Source: an uncultured Nannocystaceae bacterium (GTDB lineage Bacteria; Myxococcota_A; Polyangia; Nannocystales; Nannocystaceae). Taken from it: a DNA stretch of 5,283 bases. Both the position numbers and the translations under genes were made by a program. This document shows positions 1-5,283 of this stretch, one piece after another (the first letter of the stretch is position 1; each line of letters begins with the position of its first letter). A model generated the notes under the pieces. That model searched no databases and was not told the DNA's origin. It worked only from the letters and a program-made list of their open reading frames with translations. The stretch lies in assembly GCA_938084085.1 (NCBI GenBank), contig CALKDV010000480.1, positions 1 to 5,283 of the forward strand. Reading direction: 5' to 3'.

Positions 1-247
1 CGCTGGTGTCGCCAGTGGTGGGCGACGGGATCTCTTCACAGGCATTGTCGACGCACTCGAGGCCAGGGTCGCAGGTGCCGTTGCCGTAGCAGTCGCATCC
101 CACCGAGCCCACGAGGCACGCCCCGCTGTCGTCGTCGGGCGACGGATCGGTGGTGGTCGTCGATGAGTTGTCGGCGGCGTCCCCCGGGTATTGGCAGCCA
201 GATCCGAGGATCACCAGCACGGCGAAGACTCCTTCCACAAAGCGCAT
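1..247 (-). CDS. Cysteine-rich predicted lipoprotein, N-terminal part (cut by left edge)
   Basis: The frame opens at ATG 247 on the minus strand and stays open for 82 codons to the window edge, so the C-terminus is missing. Residues 1-17 form a short signal peptide (MRF, then a hydrophobic VFAVLVIL core) ending in LGSG before Cys18. This resembles a lipobox, although the Leu sits one place further out than in the classic L-x-G-C. An acidic and Ser/Thr-rich linker follows (residues 21-42), then six cysteines spaced C44-x6-C51-x-C53-x5-C59-x5-C65-x4-C70, including GCDC, GTCDPGLEC and DNAC. The visible end (PSPTTGDTS) begins a second low-complexity linker. Small disulphide-type modules joined by Thr/Ser/Gly/Asp linkers are common in predicted surface lipoproteins of Myxococcota. 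I infer an exported, membrane-anchored protein of unknown function. An AGGA ribosome site lies 6 bases before the start. It is divergent from the AMIN-glnD-TPR cluster. The overlapping frame from ATG 254 lacks these features and looks like a shadow. Confidence 0.75.
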   Translation of the reverse strand, partial: MRFVEGVFAVLVILGSGCQYPGDAADNSSTTTTDPSPDDDSGACLVGSVGCDCYGNGTCDPGLECVDNACEEIPSPTTGDTS

Positions 248-248
248 G

Positions 249-266
249 GCGCATCCTAGCGCATCC
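249..266. repeat. Tandem GCGCATCC pair, 10-base period
   Basis: GCGCATCC occurs at 249-256 and again at 259-266, exactly 10 bases (about one helical turn) apart, in the spacer between the divergent genes. A third GCGCAT at 242-247 overlaps the minus-strand start codon. The pair covers the minus-strand ribosome binding site. It could be a protein-binding site or chance in GC-rich DNA. Confidence 0.5.
254..257 (-). promoter_or_regulatory. Ribosome binding site of the minus-strand lipoprotein gene
   Basis: Read on the minus strand, AGGA lies 6 bases before ATG 247. It supports that start over the out-of-frame ATG at 254, which overlaps the site itself. Confidence 0.5.
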
Positions 267-272
267 GCAAGA

Positions 273-289
273 GTTCGTGGCGTTCGTGG
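273..289. repeat. Tandem GTTCGTGG pair, 9-base period
   Basis: GTTCGTGG occurs at 273-280 and 282-289 in the same divergent spacer, just right of the GCGCATCC pair. Its position between two divergent starts fits an operator, but no family can be named. Confidence 0.5.
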
Positions 290-328
290 TACCTTGTGCG
301 CGTGCGTGCGTCCCAGGTGTTGATTCCC

Positions 329-332
329 AAGG
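329..332 (+). promoter_or_regulatory. Likely ribosome binding site deciding the AMIN-gene start
   Basis: AAGG lies 5 bases before GTG 338. The other in-frame starts upstream (GTG 296, 302 and 317) have no purine-rich tract at a suitable distance, so 338 is preferred. Confidence 0.35.
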
Positions 333-337
333 TTCTC

Positions 338-1225
338 GTGGGTGGTGTCCTCTCCGCAGGTGCTGGTGCCGGGCGCTCGCATGGGCGGTCCACGGACGGC
401 GCTCCCGGAAGCCGAGCGCACCTTGGGTGCTGGGCGCTCTCGCTCGTGTTCATGGGGTGCGGTGTCGAACAACCGACCGGTGCGGCCACGCGGCCCGCGG
501 ATGCGCAGGACGAGGCACACGAGGGATCGGCCAGGATGGGGGCGTCGGAGTCTGGGGAGATCGCGCTCATCGATCGCGCCCGTGGGGCCCTGGTCGACGG
601 GGAGCTCCCCGGGCCGATCAAGGCCGAGGTCCTGGCTTCCAACACACCAGACCTCGCAGCCGCCCGTCGTATCTTTGGTCCAGAGGATTCGCCTGGGACC
701 GCGACACCTCCCGCCACCGCCACGTCGAACGATCCGAAGAAAAAACCAGTGCCTCTTCGCCTCCCTGATGGCGCGCCGGCGAGGGGAGCCTCCGAGCACA
801 GCGACCGGGCGGCGGTGGCTCCTGGGCCCACCCCCACCGCCACAGCGTCCACCCCCACCGCGCCAGCGAAGCCCTCCGTGGCGGGAAAGGACGCGCGGCT
901 GGTGATGCTCACGAGCCTCGGCCTCCAACAGCGTGGGGGGGCGATCGTGCTGGACGTGAAGAGTTCGGGGCGGCCGACGGTCAGCATCGCGAGCCAAGGC
1001 ACGCGCGGGCGGGTGACGTTTATGTTCGCCAACGCGGGCGCGCTGCCCCTGGTTCGGCAGGCGCGACCAGCATTGGACGGGGTGCGGGTGGTCGAAGTCC
1101 GCCGGGGCGAGACCACCGTGCCGGTGACCGTGGACCTCCAAGAGGGATGGCGGAGCCGACGCCCGGCGCCCACGGATGGCGGTGTCCAGGTGCGGTTCCA
1201 GCGAGATGCCGGCGACGCCCCCTGA
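338..1225 (+). CDS. AMIN-domain predicted lipoprotein
   Basis: The product is about 295 residues from GTG 338; the frame is open back to GTG 296, which would add 14. The N-terminus is long and Gly/Arg-rich, followed by a hydrophobic stretch (WALSLVFMG) ending at Cys41, after which the chain is polar. This looks like a lipoprotein signal, but FMGC is a poor lipobox and the region before it is unusually long. Residues about 45-185 are a low-complexity Ala/Pro/Thr linker, including PTPTATASTPTAPA, that could span the periplasm. Residues about 185-290 resemble an AMIN domain: alternating beta-type segments (AIVLDVKSSG, RVTFMFANAG, VRVVEVRRGE, VPVTVDLQEG, GVQVRF) in the usual order. AMIN domains in AmiC amidases and PilQ secretins bind peptidoglycan or target proteins to the envelope. 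No catalytic or secretin domain follows, so this would be a stand-alone binding module. It overlaps glnD by about 20 bases. Its role next to glnD is unknown. The AMIN call is by eye and moderate. Confidence 0.7.
   Translation: MGGVLSAGAGAGRSHGRSTDGAPGSRAHLGCWALSLVFMGCGVEQPTGAATRPADAQDEAHEGSARMGASESGEIALIDRARGALVDGELPGPIKAEVLASNTPDLAAARRIFGPEDSPGTATPPATATSNDPKKKPVPLRLPDGAPARGASEHSDRAAVAPGPTPTATASTPTAPAKPSVAGKDARLVMLTSLGLQQRGGAIVLDVKSSGRPTVSIASQGTRGRVTFMFANAGALPLVRQARPALDGVRVVEVRRGETTVPVTVDLQEGWRSRRPAPTDGGVQVRFQRDAGDAP
828..861 (+). repeat. 13-base direct repeat with 21-base period in the Pro/Thr linker
   Basis: CCACCCCCACCGC occurs at 828-840 and 849-861. The 21-base offset keeps the reading frame and encodes the repeated TPTA units of the AMIN-protein linker. 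It probably arose by local duplication, so the linker length may vary between strains. Confidence 0.7.
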
Positions 1226-3827
1226 AGAGAGTTGCTATGCTGCGTGGTACGTGACACCTCCTCCGCACGCAGCCCCGAACGAGACGGCGCAACTCTCCGC
1301 CCAGCTCGACGCGGCGCGAGAGGCCGTGCGCGAGGCGTTGCGTAGCGACGCGCGGGGCTTCACGATCGTGGGGGACTACTCCGCGACTCTTCGGACGTTG
1401 CTGACACGCGTAGTGGCTCGCGCCATGCGCAGCTGGGACGAGACGCTTTGCGCGGTGAGTGTGCTGGAAACCGGCTCGCTGGCGCGAGACGAGCTGTGCC
1501 CCTACGCCGACATCGATCTCGTCGTGCTCTGCGCGCGCCCGCTGGACGGGGAGGAGTCCTTCGCGCATTGGATGCGAGACCTGCTTCATCCGCTGTGGGA
1601 TTGTGGCCTCAAGATAACCTCGGTCGCCCAGACTCCGGACGCCTGGTTCGACGGGTGCGCGAGCGATCTCAGCCTGTGCACCTCGCTGGTCGATGCGCGC
1701 GTGGTCGGCGGCGACGACTCCATGCTGGACACGCTCCGGGCGAGGATGATGCACGCCTTCGCCGGTGAGCGCAGACTGGGGCTCTTGATGCGCCTGCGCG
1801 AAGAGATGGAGCGGCGCTTTGTTCGCTACGGCGGCACGGTCTACAAGCTCGAGCCCGATCTTAAGCTCGGCGCGGGAGGTCTGCGCGATCTGGCGTCGCT
1901 GCGCTGGGCGTTCGCGCTCACCTACAACACGGGGAGTCTCCCGACCTTGGTGAGCCGGAGCATCCTGCGCAAGCGTTCGTCACAGGTGCTGGAGGCATCG
2001 GCGAACGTGCTGCTCGAGCTGCGCTGCGCGCTCCACCTCGCGGCGGGGCGGGCGCAGGACCGTCTGGTGTTTCGGTACCAAGACGGGTTGCCTGCGATCC
2101 TAGGCGACGCGGACGAGGACGCGAGCGACGAGGTGACCGTGGCGGCCATCGAGTCGTTCATGCAGCGCTTTCATGAGGCGGCCAATCTCTCGCTTCGCTT
2201 CGGGCGACGGGAGTTTCGACGCTGCCTCCCTCCGCGGCTCGGACCGCGGCTCGACCGGAGGATCGACGAACGGTTCCGCGCGGTGGATCATCGACTGGTC
2301 CACGACGGCTGGGCCTCGTTCGCGGAAAGCCCGGCCCTCGGGCTGCAGGCAATCGCGATGGCCCGTGACCACGGGTTGTCGATCGGCGCGCGGGCGGTGG
2401 ACTCCATCGTCGACGGGGCGGGGGACCCTCGCTCCTCGCGCATGGCGGAAGACCCAGAGGCGCATCGCTGGTTTTTGAACGTGCTCACCGATCCCAAGGA
2501 CGGCGGGAGCCCGACGCCTCTCGAGCGCTGTCACGAGTATGGGCTGCTCGAGCGGGTCATCCCTGAGTTCGGTCCATGCCGAGGGCGGATGCAACACGAG
2601 AGTTTTCACGCCTACACTGTGGATCAGCACAGCCTCTACGTGGTGGAGTTTTTGAAGGCGCTCGTGCGCGGCGAGTATCGCAAGGACTATTCGCTCGGGA
2701 CGGCGGTGCACCTGGGAATCGACGACCCGCGTCCGCTGTACCTCGCGGCGTTGCTGCACGATGTTGGAAAGCCGCACGGCGATCAGTGTGACGTGGGGGC
2801 TTCGCTCGCCCTGCAGGTGGCGACGCGGCTCGGCTTCTCCGCCGACGACGCACAACGAACCGCGCGGCTGGTGGCGCTCCACCTGGAGATGCCGACGCTG
2901 AGCCAACGTCGAGACCTGAGCGACCCCATGCTCATCCGGGGCTTCGCGCAGCAGGTGGGAGAGCGCCGCTTTTTATCGGAGCTTTATTTGCTGAGCATCG
3001 CGGATATGTCGGCGGTGGCGCCGGACTATTTGTCCTCGTGGAAGGCGACCCTGCTCGATGAGCTGTACCTGCTGACCGCGGCGGAGTTGAGCGGGGAGGT
3101 GCACCGTCGCTCCCTCGGCCAGCGGGCGCGCGGGGACGAACCCGAGGGCTTGCCCGAGCGCTACTACGCGCTGTACGACGTGACCCTTCGACGCGCGCAT
3201 CGAGCGATGCTGGAGCGCGTGCACGAGGAGGGCACCCGTGTCGTGATGGACGTGCGGGCAGGGGCAGGAGGGCTCTTGCGCGTGACCGTCGCCGCGCGTG
3301 ACCAGCCGGGCTTGCTCGCCCACATCGCGGCGGAGTTCGACGAGGTGGGCCTTGAGGTGTTGGCTGCGGACGTGTTTCCCGTCCCCGGAGAGGCGCCGGC
3401 GGCGCTCGATGTTTTCCGCGTCTCGGTGCGCGCTGGTCACGAGCTGCGGGCGGATCAAGAGTGGATTCACCGGGTAGAGGAGCGGTTGGATGGGCGGCTG
3501 TCGCAACATCAAGAATTTCGCCGACCGCCGTCATTGCAGCGCGTGCGAAGAGGCGGGCGACGACGCGCCGGGGACTGCGTGGTGAAGTTTGACGAAGACC
3601 CGGGGCGGGCGCGTACGATCGTGGAGGTGGAGACCGACGATCAGCCCGGGGTGCTCCGACGGATCGCCCAGGCCTTCGCGATGTGTGATGCGGAGATCGA
3701 GCTCGCCCGGCTGATGACTGAGGGGCCGCGGGTGCTCGACATTTTCTACGTGTCTCGGCTCGATGAGCGCGGGAGGGCCTCCCTTGAACGGCAAGTCCAA
3801 GAGTACCTGCGAAGGAGGGACTCATGA
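1206..3827 (+). CDS. glnD: Bifunctional PII uridylyltransferase / uridylyl-removing enzyme GlnD
   Basis: Cytoplasmic nitrogen sensor that transfers UMP from UTP to PII proteins at low glutamine and removes it at high glutamine. From ATG 1206 it has 873 residues, close to the roughly 890 of E. coli GlnD. Domains in order: a nucleotidyltransferase with GSLARDELCPYADID at 90-104 (catalytic Asp102 and Asp104); the GlnD/GlnE helical domain with RYGGTVYKLEPDLK and GAGGLRDL around 208-230; an HD phosphohydrolase with MQHESFHAYTVDQH (His475), LLHDVGK (His518-Asp519), LVALHLEM (His559) and IADMSA (Asp600); and two ACT domains for glutamine sensing, centred on DQPGLL (Asp699) and DQPGVL (Asp812). Oddities: the first glycines usually read GGYGR but here are GSLAR, and the usual GGDHSELG after the HD pair reads HGDQCDVG, so a conserved His is Gln527. 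The start is uncertain: ATG 1176 (883 residues) and GTG 1251 are also in frame, and none has a strong ribosome site. ATG 1206 overlaps the end of the AMIN gene by 20 bases, suggesting coupling. Family call is firm. Confidence 0.96.
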   Translation: MPATPPEESCYAAWYVTPPPHAAPNETAQLSAQLDAAREAVREALRSDARGFTIVGDYSATLRTLLTRVVARAMRSWDETLCAVSVLETGSLARDELCPYADIDLVVLCARPLDGEESFAHWMRDLLHPLWDCGLKITSVAQTPDAWFDGCASDLSLCTSLVDARVVGGDDSMLDTLRARMMHAFAGERRLGLLMRLREEMERRFVRYGGTVYKLEPDLKLGAGGLRDLASLRWAFALTYNTGSLPTLVSRSILRKRSSQVLEASANVLLELRCALHLAAGRAQDRLVFRYQDGLPAILGDADEDASDEVTVAAIESFMQRFHEAANLSLRFGRREFRRCLPPRLGPRLDRRIDERFRAVDHRLVHDGWASFAESPALGLQAIAMARDHGLSIGARAVDSIVDGAGDPRSSRMAEDPEAHRWFLNVLTDPKDGGSPTPLERCHEYGLLERVIPEFGPCRGRMQHESFHAYTVDQHSLYVVEFLKALVRGEYRKDYSLGTAVHLGIDDPRPLYLAALLHDVGKPHGDQCDVGASLALQVATRLGFSADDAQRTARLVALHLEMPTLSQRRDLSDPMLIRGFAQQVGERRFLSELYLLSIADMSAVAPDYLSSWKATLLDELYLLTAAELSGEVHRRSLGQRARGDEPEGLPERYYALYDVTLRRAHRAMLERVHEEGTRVVMDVRAGAGGLLRVTVAARDQPGLLAHIAAEFDEVGLEVLAADVFPVPGEAPAALDVFRVSVRAGHELRADQEWIHRVEERLDGRLSQHQEFRRPPSLQRVRRGGRRRAGDCVVKFDEDPGRARTIVEVETDDQPGVLRRIAQAFAMCDAEIELARLMTEGPRVLDIFYVSRLDERGRASLERQVQEYLRRRDS
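3812..3818 (+). promoter_or_regulatory. Strong ribosome binding site of the TPR gene
   Basis: AAGGAGG, a near-perfect match to the 16S anti-Shine-Dalgarno, lies 5 bases before ATG 3824 and inside the last codons of glnD. It fixes the start and suggests the downstream protein can be made at a higher level than GlnD from the same message. Confidence 0.85.
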
Positions 3828-4963
3828 CGGGAGGTCGGGGATCGCGGACGCTGGTGACGGCGCTGCTGGTGAGCTCAGTCATGGGGGGCGGAGGCGCGGG
3901 GTGTCGCAGAGATCCTGCGGCGCGTGCAACGAAGGCGCCGCAGACCACCGAGACCGACGGAGACGACGAACGCCTCGGCGAAGGAGAGCTTGGCCCCAAG
4001 GACACCGTCTCCGCTGTGGCGAGAGCCCTCGCGCGCGGCGAGGTGACGGCGGCGCTGGAACTTGTGGACTCTGCGCTCGCGCGATCTCCGGATGATGCGA
4101 GGTTGCATCTTGCGCGAGGGGCCGTGCTGCAGGAGCTGCGGCGAGGGGAGGACGCCATCGAGGCGTGGGAGCGCGCGCTGACCTTGGAGCCGAGTTTGTT
4201 TGGCGCGCTCGATGGAATCGGCACGGTGCATCTCGACAACGGCCGCGCCAAGGAAGCCGTTGTGTTCTTTCGACGGGCGCTCGATATCCGCCCTGACTTT
4301 GCGGCGGGCCAATACAACTACGCGCTGGCGTTACGACAACTTGGCGCCCTCGATCGCGCCCTCGAGGCCATGGCGCGGGCGCGGGCCTTGGAGCCCGGCG
4401 ATCCTGAGATCCTGCTTGAGCATGCGAGCATGCTTGAGTCCGCCGGACGGGTGGAGGAGGGGCGAGCCACGGTACACGAGGCCGCTGCACGGGCCCCCGA
4501 CGACGCCTGGGTGCAGATGATCCACGGCGACGTGTTGGCGGCGGAGGGGGGCGCCCGCGCGCAGGTGCTCGGCGCCTATCGAGCCGCCGTGCGTCTAGAG
4601 CCCACCTTGGGTCCTGCGAGGGCGCGCCTGCTTCGAATACTCTTGCCCGCGGGGGAGCTTGAGGAGGCCGCGGCGGTGACGGCGATGGCGGTGGAGCGGG
4701 CGCCAAACGACGCGTCCGCGTGGTCGGACCAGGCGGCGGTGCAGCACGCCCGGGGAGATCTACAAGCCGCCCTCGTGAGCCTCGACCGGGCGTTGGACCT
4801 GGATCCAGCCGGTATCGCGGCACATCGGCGGCGGGTGCGGGTCTACGGCGCGCTCGGCCGCTGCGCGGAGGCCCTCGTCGCCGTGGACGCGATGGCCACC
4901 GCCGGGCTGGCGGTGGCGCAGGTGGAGCGGGCGCGGGACGATTTTGAGACTTCCTGCCCGTAG
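3824..4963 (+). CDS. TPR-repeat predicted lipoprotein
   Basis: A 379-residue protein starting in an ATGA overlap with the glnD stop, behind a near-perfect Shine-Dalgarno. Residues 1-26 look like a signal peptide (two Arg, then TLVTALLVSSVM) leading through GGGGAGC to Cys27. The lipobox lacks the usual Leu at -3, so a lipid anchor is likely but not certain. Residues 28-56 are a charged, acidic linker. From about residue 57 to 363 there are roughly nine 34-residue TPR units, best seen at 91-124, 125-158, 159-192 and 193-226, with the usual A-x-x-x-x-x-x-A-L and x-L-x-P endings (RALTLEPS, RALDIRPD, RARALEPG, RALDLDPA). The first and last units are degenerate. Cys347 and Cys378 near the C-terminus are the only cysteines after Cys27. 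TPRs are protein-binding scaffolds, so I infer an envelope assembly or adaptor role. No enzyme domain is visible. It is the last gene of the cluster; a stem-loop follows 7 bases after the stop. Confidence 0.88.
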   Translation: MTGGRGSRTLVTALLVSSVMGGGGAGCRRDPAARATKAPQTTETDGDDERLGEGELGPKDTVSAVARALARGEVTAALELVDSALARSPDDARLHLARGAVLQELRRGEDAIEAWERALTLEPSLFGALDGIGTVHLDNGRAKEAVVFFRRALDIRPDFAAGQYNYALALRQLGALDRALEAMARARALEPGDPEILLEHASMLESAGRVEEGRATVHEAAARAPDDAWVQMIHGDVLAAEGGARAQVLGAYRAAVRLEPTLGPARARLLRILLPAGELEEAAAVTAMAVERAPNDASAWSDQAAVQHARGDLQAALVSLDRALDLDPAGIAAHRRRVRVYGALGRCAEALVAVDAMATAGLAVAQVERARDDFETSCP

Positions 4964-4970
4964 CCGGTGA

Positions 4971-5006
4971 GCTTCCATGGGGGGCGCGCCGACGGGCCCA
5001 TGGAGC
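4971..5006 (+). terminator. GC-rich stem-loop after the TPR gene, possible terminator
   Basis: GCTTCCATGGG (4971-4981) pairs with CCCATGGAGC (4997-5006), giving 10 base pairs with one bulged T and a 15-base loop. It begins 7 bases after the TPR stop codon, where a terminator would be expected. There is no T-tract after it, so it may only stabilise the 3' end or assist factor-dependent termination. Confidence 0.4.
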
Positions 5007-5055
5007 GAGCACCTGCCGAAGGGTGGGGGACGCGCGAACTTCGGCCGAGGCCCCC

Positions 5056-5083
5056 TAGTCAAACCCTTGGTGTGCCCTATACT
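5056..5083 (+). promoter_or_regulatory. Likely housekeeping-sigma promoter of guaB
   Basis: TAGTCA (5056-5061, 4 of 6 to TTGACA) and TATACT (5078-5083, 5 of 6 to TATAAT) are separated by 16 bases. The hexamers stand out in an otherwise very GC-rich stretch. Transcription would start near 5090, giving a leader of about 35 bases before the guaB ATG at 5125. Confidence 0.55.
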
Positions 5084-5124
5084 CGCCGGAATCTGGCCGC
5101 TCTCCCCTCGGCCCCCTCGAACCC

Positions 5125-5283
5125 ATGACCGCCCCTTCGCAGATCGTTGAAGCCCTGACATTCGACGACGTCCTTTTGGAGCCTCAGTACAGTGAAGTGC
5201 TCCCCCGCGACGTTGATATTTCAAGTCGTCTCACTGAAGAGATCGGGCTCAAAGTCCCGCTCGTTTCGGCGGCGATGGACACG
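5125..5283 (+). CDS. guaB: IMP dehydrogenase, N-terminal part (cut by right edge)
   Basis: Fifty-three codons are visible before the window ends. IMP dehydrogenase oxidises IMP to XMP with NAD+, the committed step of GMP synthesis, in the cytoplasm. The start is diagnostic: EALTFDDVLLEPQYSEVLP at residues 9-27, then DVDISSRLTEEI and LKVPLVSAAMDT, which match the opening of the family's barrel domain (LTFDDVLL, then PMLSAAMDT). The active-site Cys loop and the CBS pair lie beyond the edge. ATG 5125 is chosen because it places the conserved block at the usual distance from the N-terminus and no other start lies between it and that block. No Shine-Dalgarno precedes it: the 20 bases upstream are mostly C and T. 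The first codons are less GC-rich at third positions than the neighbouring genes. It appears to have its own promoter and to be separate from the glnD cluster. Confidence 0.95.
   Translation, partial: MTAPSQIVEALTFDDVLLEPQYSEVLPRDVDISSRLTEEIGLKVPLVSAAMDT

Larger units (their letters stand above)
4964..5124 (+). other. Intergenic region between the TPR gene and guaB
   Basis: This 161-base gap holds the stem-loop near the TPR stop, an 8-base inverted repeat (GGCCGAGG at 5043-5050, CCTCGGCC at 5106-5113) bracketing the promoter-like sequence, and a C/T-rich leader of about 35 bases just before guaB. No gene or RNA is recognised in it. Confidence 0.5.

Noticed and set aside
36..254. Minus-strand frame from ATG 254 (72 codons)
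   Set aside because: It is the shadow of the frame from ATG 247, which has the signal peptide, cysteine module and properly spaced ribosome site.
287..302. Possible sigma-54 promoter before the AMIN-glnD cluster (TGGTAC, then GC at the -12 position)
   Set aside because: The -24 half matches 5 of 6, but the -12 half keeps only the GC of TTGC. One such partial match is easily found by chance, and it overlaps possible start codons.
163..905. Other plus-strand frames overlapping the AMIN gene (163-768 and 342-905)
   Set aside because: Arg/Pro-rich products without domains; they end inside the AMIN gene and look like GC-rich shadow frames.
256..1257. Long open frame of 333 codons on the minus strand opposite the AMIN gene
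   Set aside because: Its product is Arg/Ser/Pro-rich low-complexity sequence with no recognisable domain. The plus strand has the AMIN-like domain and the glnD overlap.
2932..5012. Long minus-strand open frames opposite the end of glnD and the TPR gene (461 and 377 codons)
   Set aside because: Their products are Arg/Ala/Pro-rich and featureless, while the plus strand encodes clear ACT domains and TPR repeats. Open antisense frames are expected at this GC content.
5043..5113. 8-base inverted repeat bracketing the guaB promoter as a purine operator
   Set aside because: The arms are 55 bases apart, do not extend beyond 8 bases, and consist almost wholly of G and C; chance is likely and no known purine-regulator site is matched.

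Overview
The window is high-GC bacterial DNA with short intergenic gaps, overlapping genes and GTG starts. Three traits point to a myxobacterium-like member of Myxococcota, possibly the Nannocystis/Plesiocystis side: a lipoprotein with a six-cysteine cluster followed by a Pro/Thr/Gly/Asp stretch, two further predicted lipoproteins, and strong G/C preference at third codon positions. This placement is inferred from style, because no rRNA or marker gene is present to confirm it.

Layout, left to right. On the minus strand, running off the left edge, is the start of a small cysteine-rich predicted lipoprotein (1-247). It diverges from a three-gene plus-strand cluster across a spacer of about 90 bases that holds two short tandem repeats. 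The cluster comprises an AMIN-domain predicted lipoprotein (about 338-1225), glnD for the PII uridylyltransferase/uridylyl-removing enzyme (about 1206-3827), and a TPR-repeat predicted lipoprotein (3824-4963). The AMIN gene and glnD overlap by about 20 bases. glnD and the TPR gene share an ATGA stop/start with a near-perfect ribosome binding site. All three are therefore probably co-transcribed and partly translationally coupled. A 161-base gap follows, with a GC-rich stem-loop and a promoter-like sequence. Then comes the start of guaB (IMP dehydrogenase), which is cut by the right edge.

How they work together. GlnD is the cytoplasmic nitrogen sensor that adds UMP to and removes it from PII proteins, with two C-terminal ACT domains that sense glutamine. 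Its partners here are not glnB, glnA or amtB but two predicted envelope proteins of unknown job: one with an AMIN domain (a fold that binds peptidoglycan or envelope components in AmiC and PilQ) and one built almost wholly of TPR repeats. guaB appears to be a separate transcription unit with its own promoter and a pyrimidine-rich leader lacking a Shine-Dalgarno sequence.

No mobile element, CRISPR array, tRNA or rRNA was seen. I do not see a clear new defence or mobile system. The most unusual points are the envelope-protein/glnD/envelope-protein gene order and the altered motifs in the nucleotidyltransferase and HD domains of GlnD.
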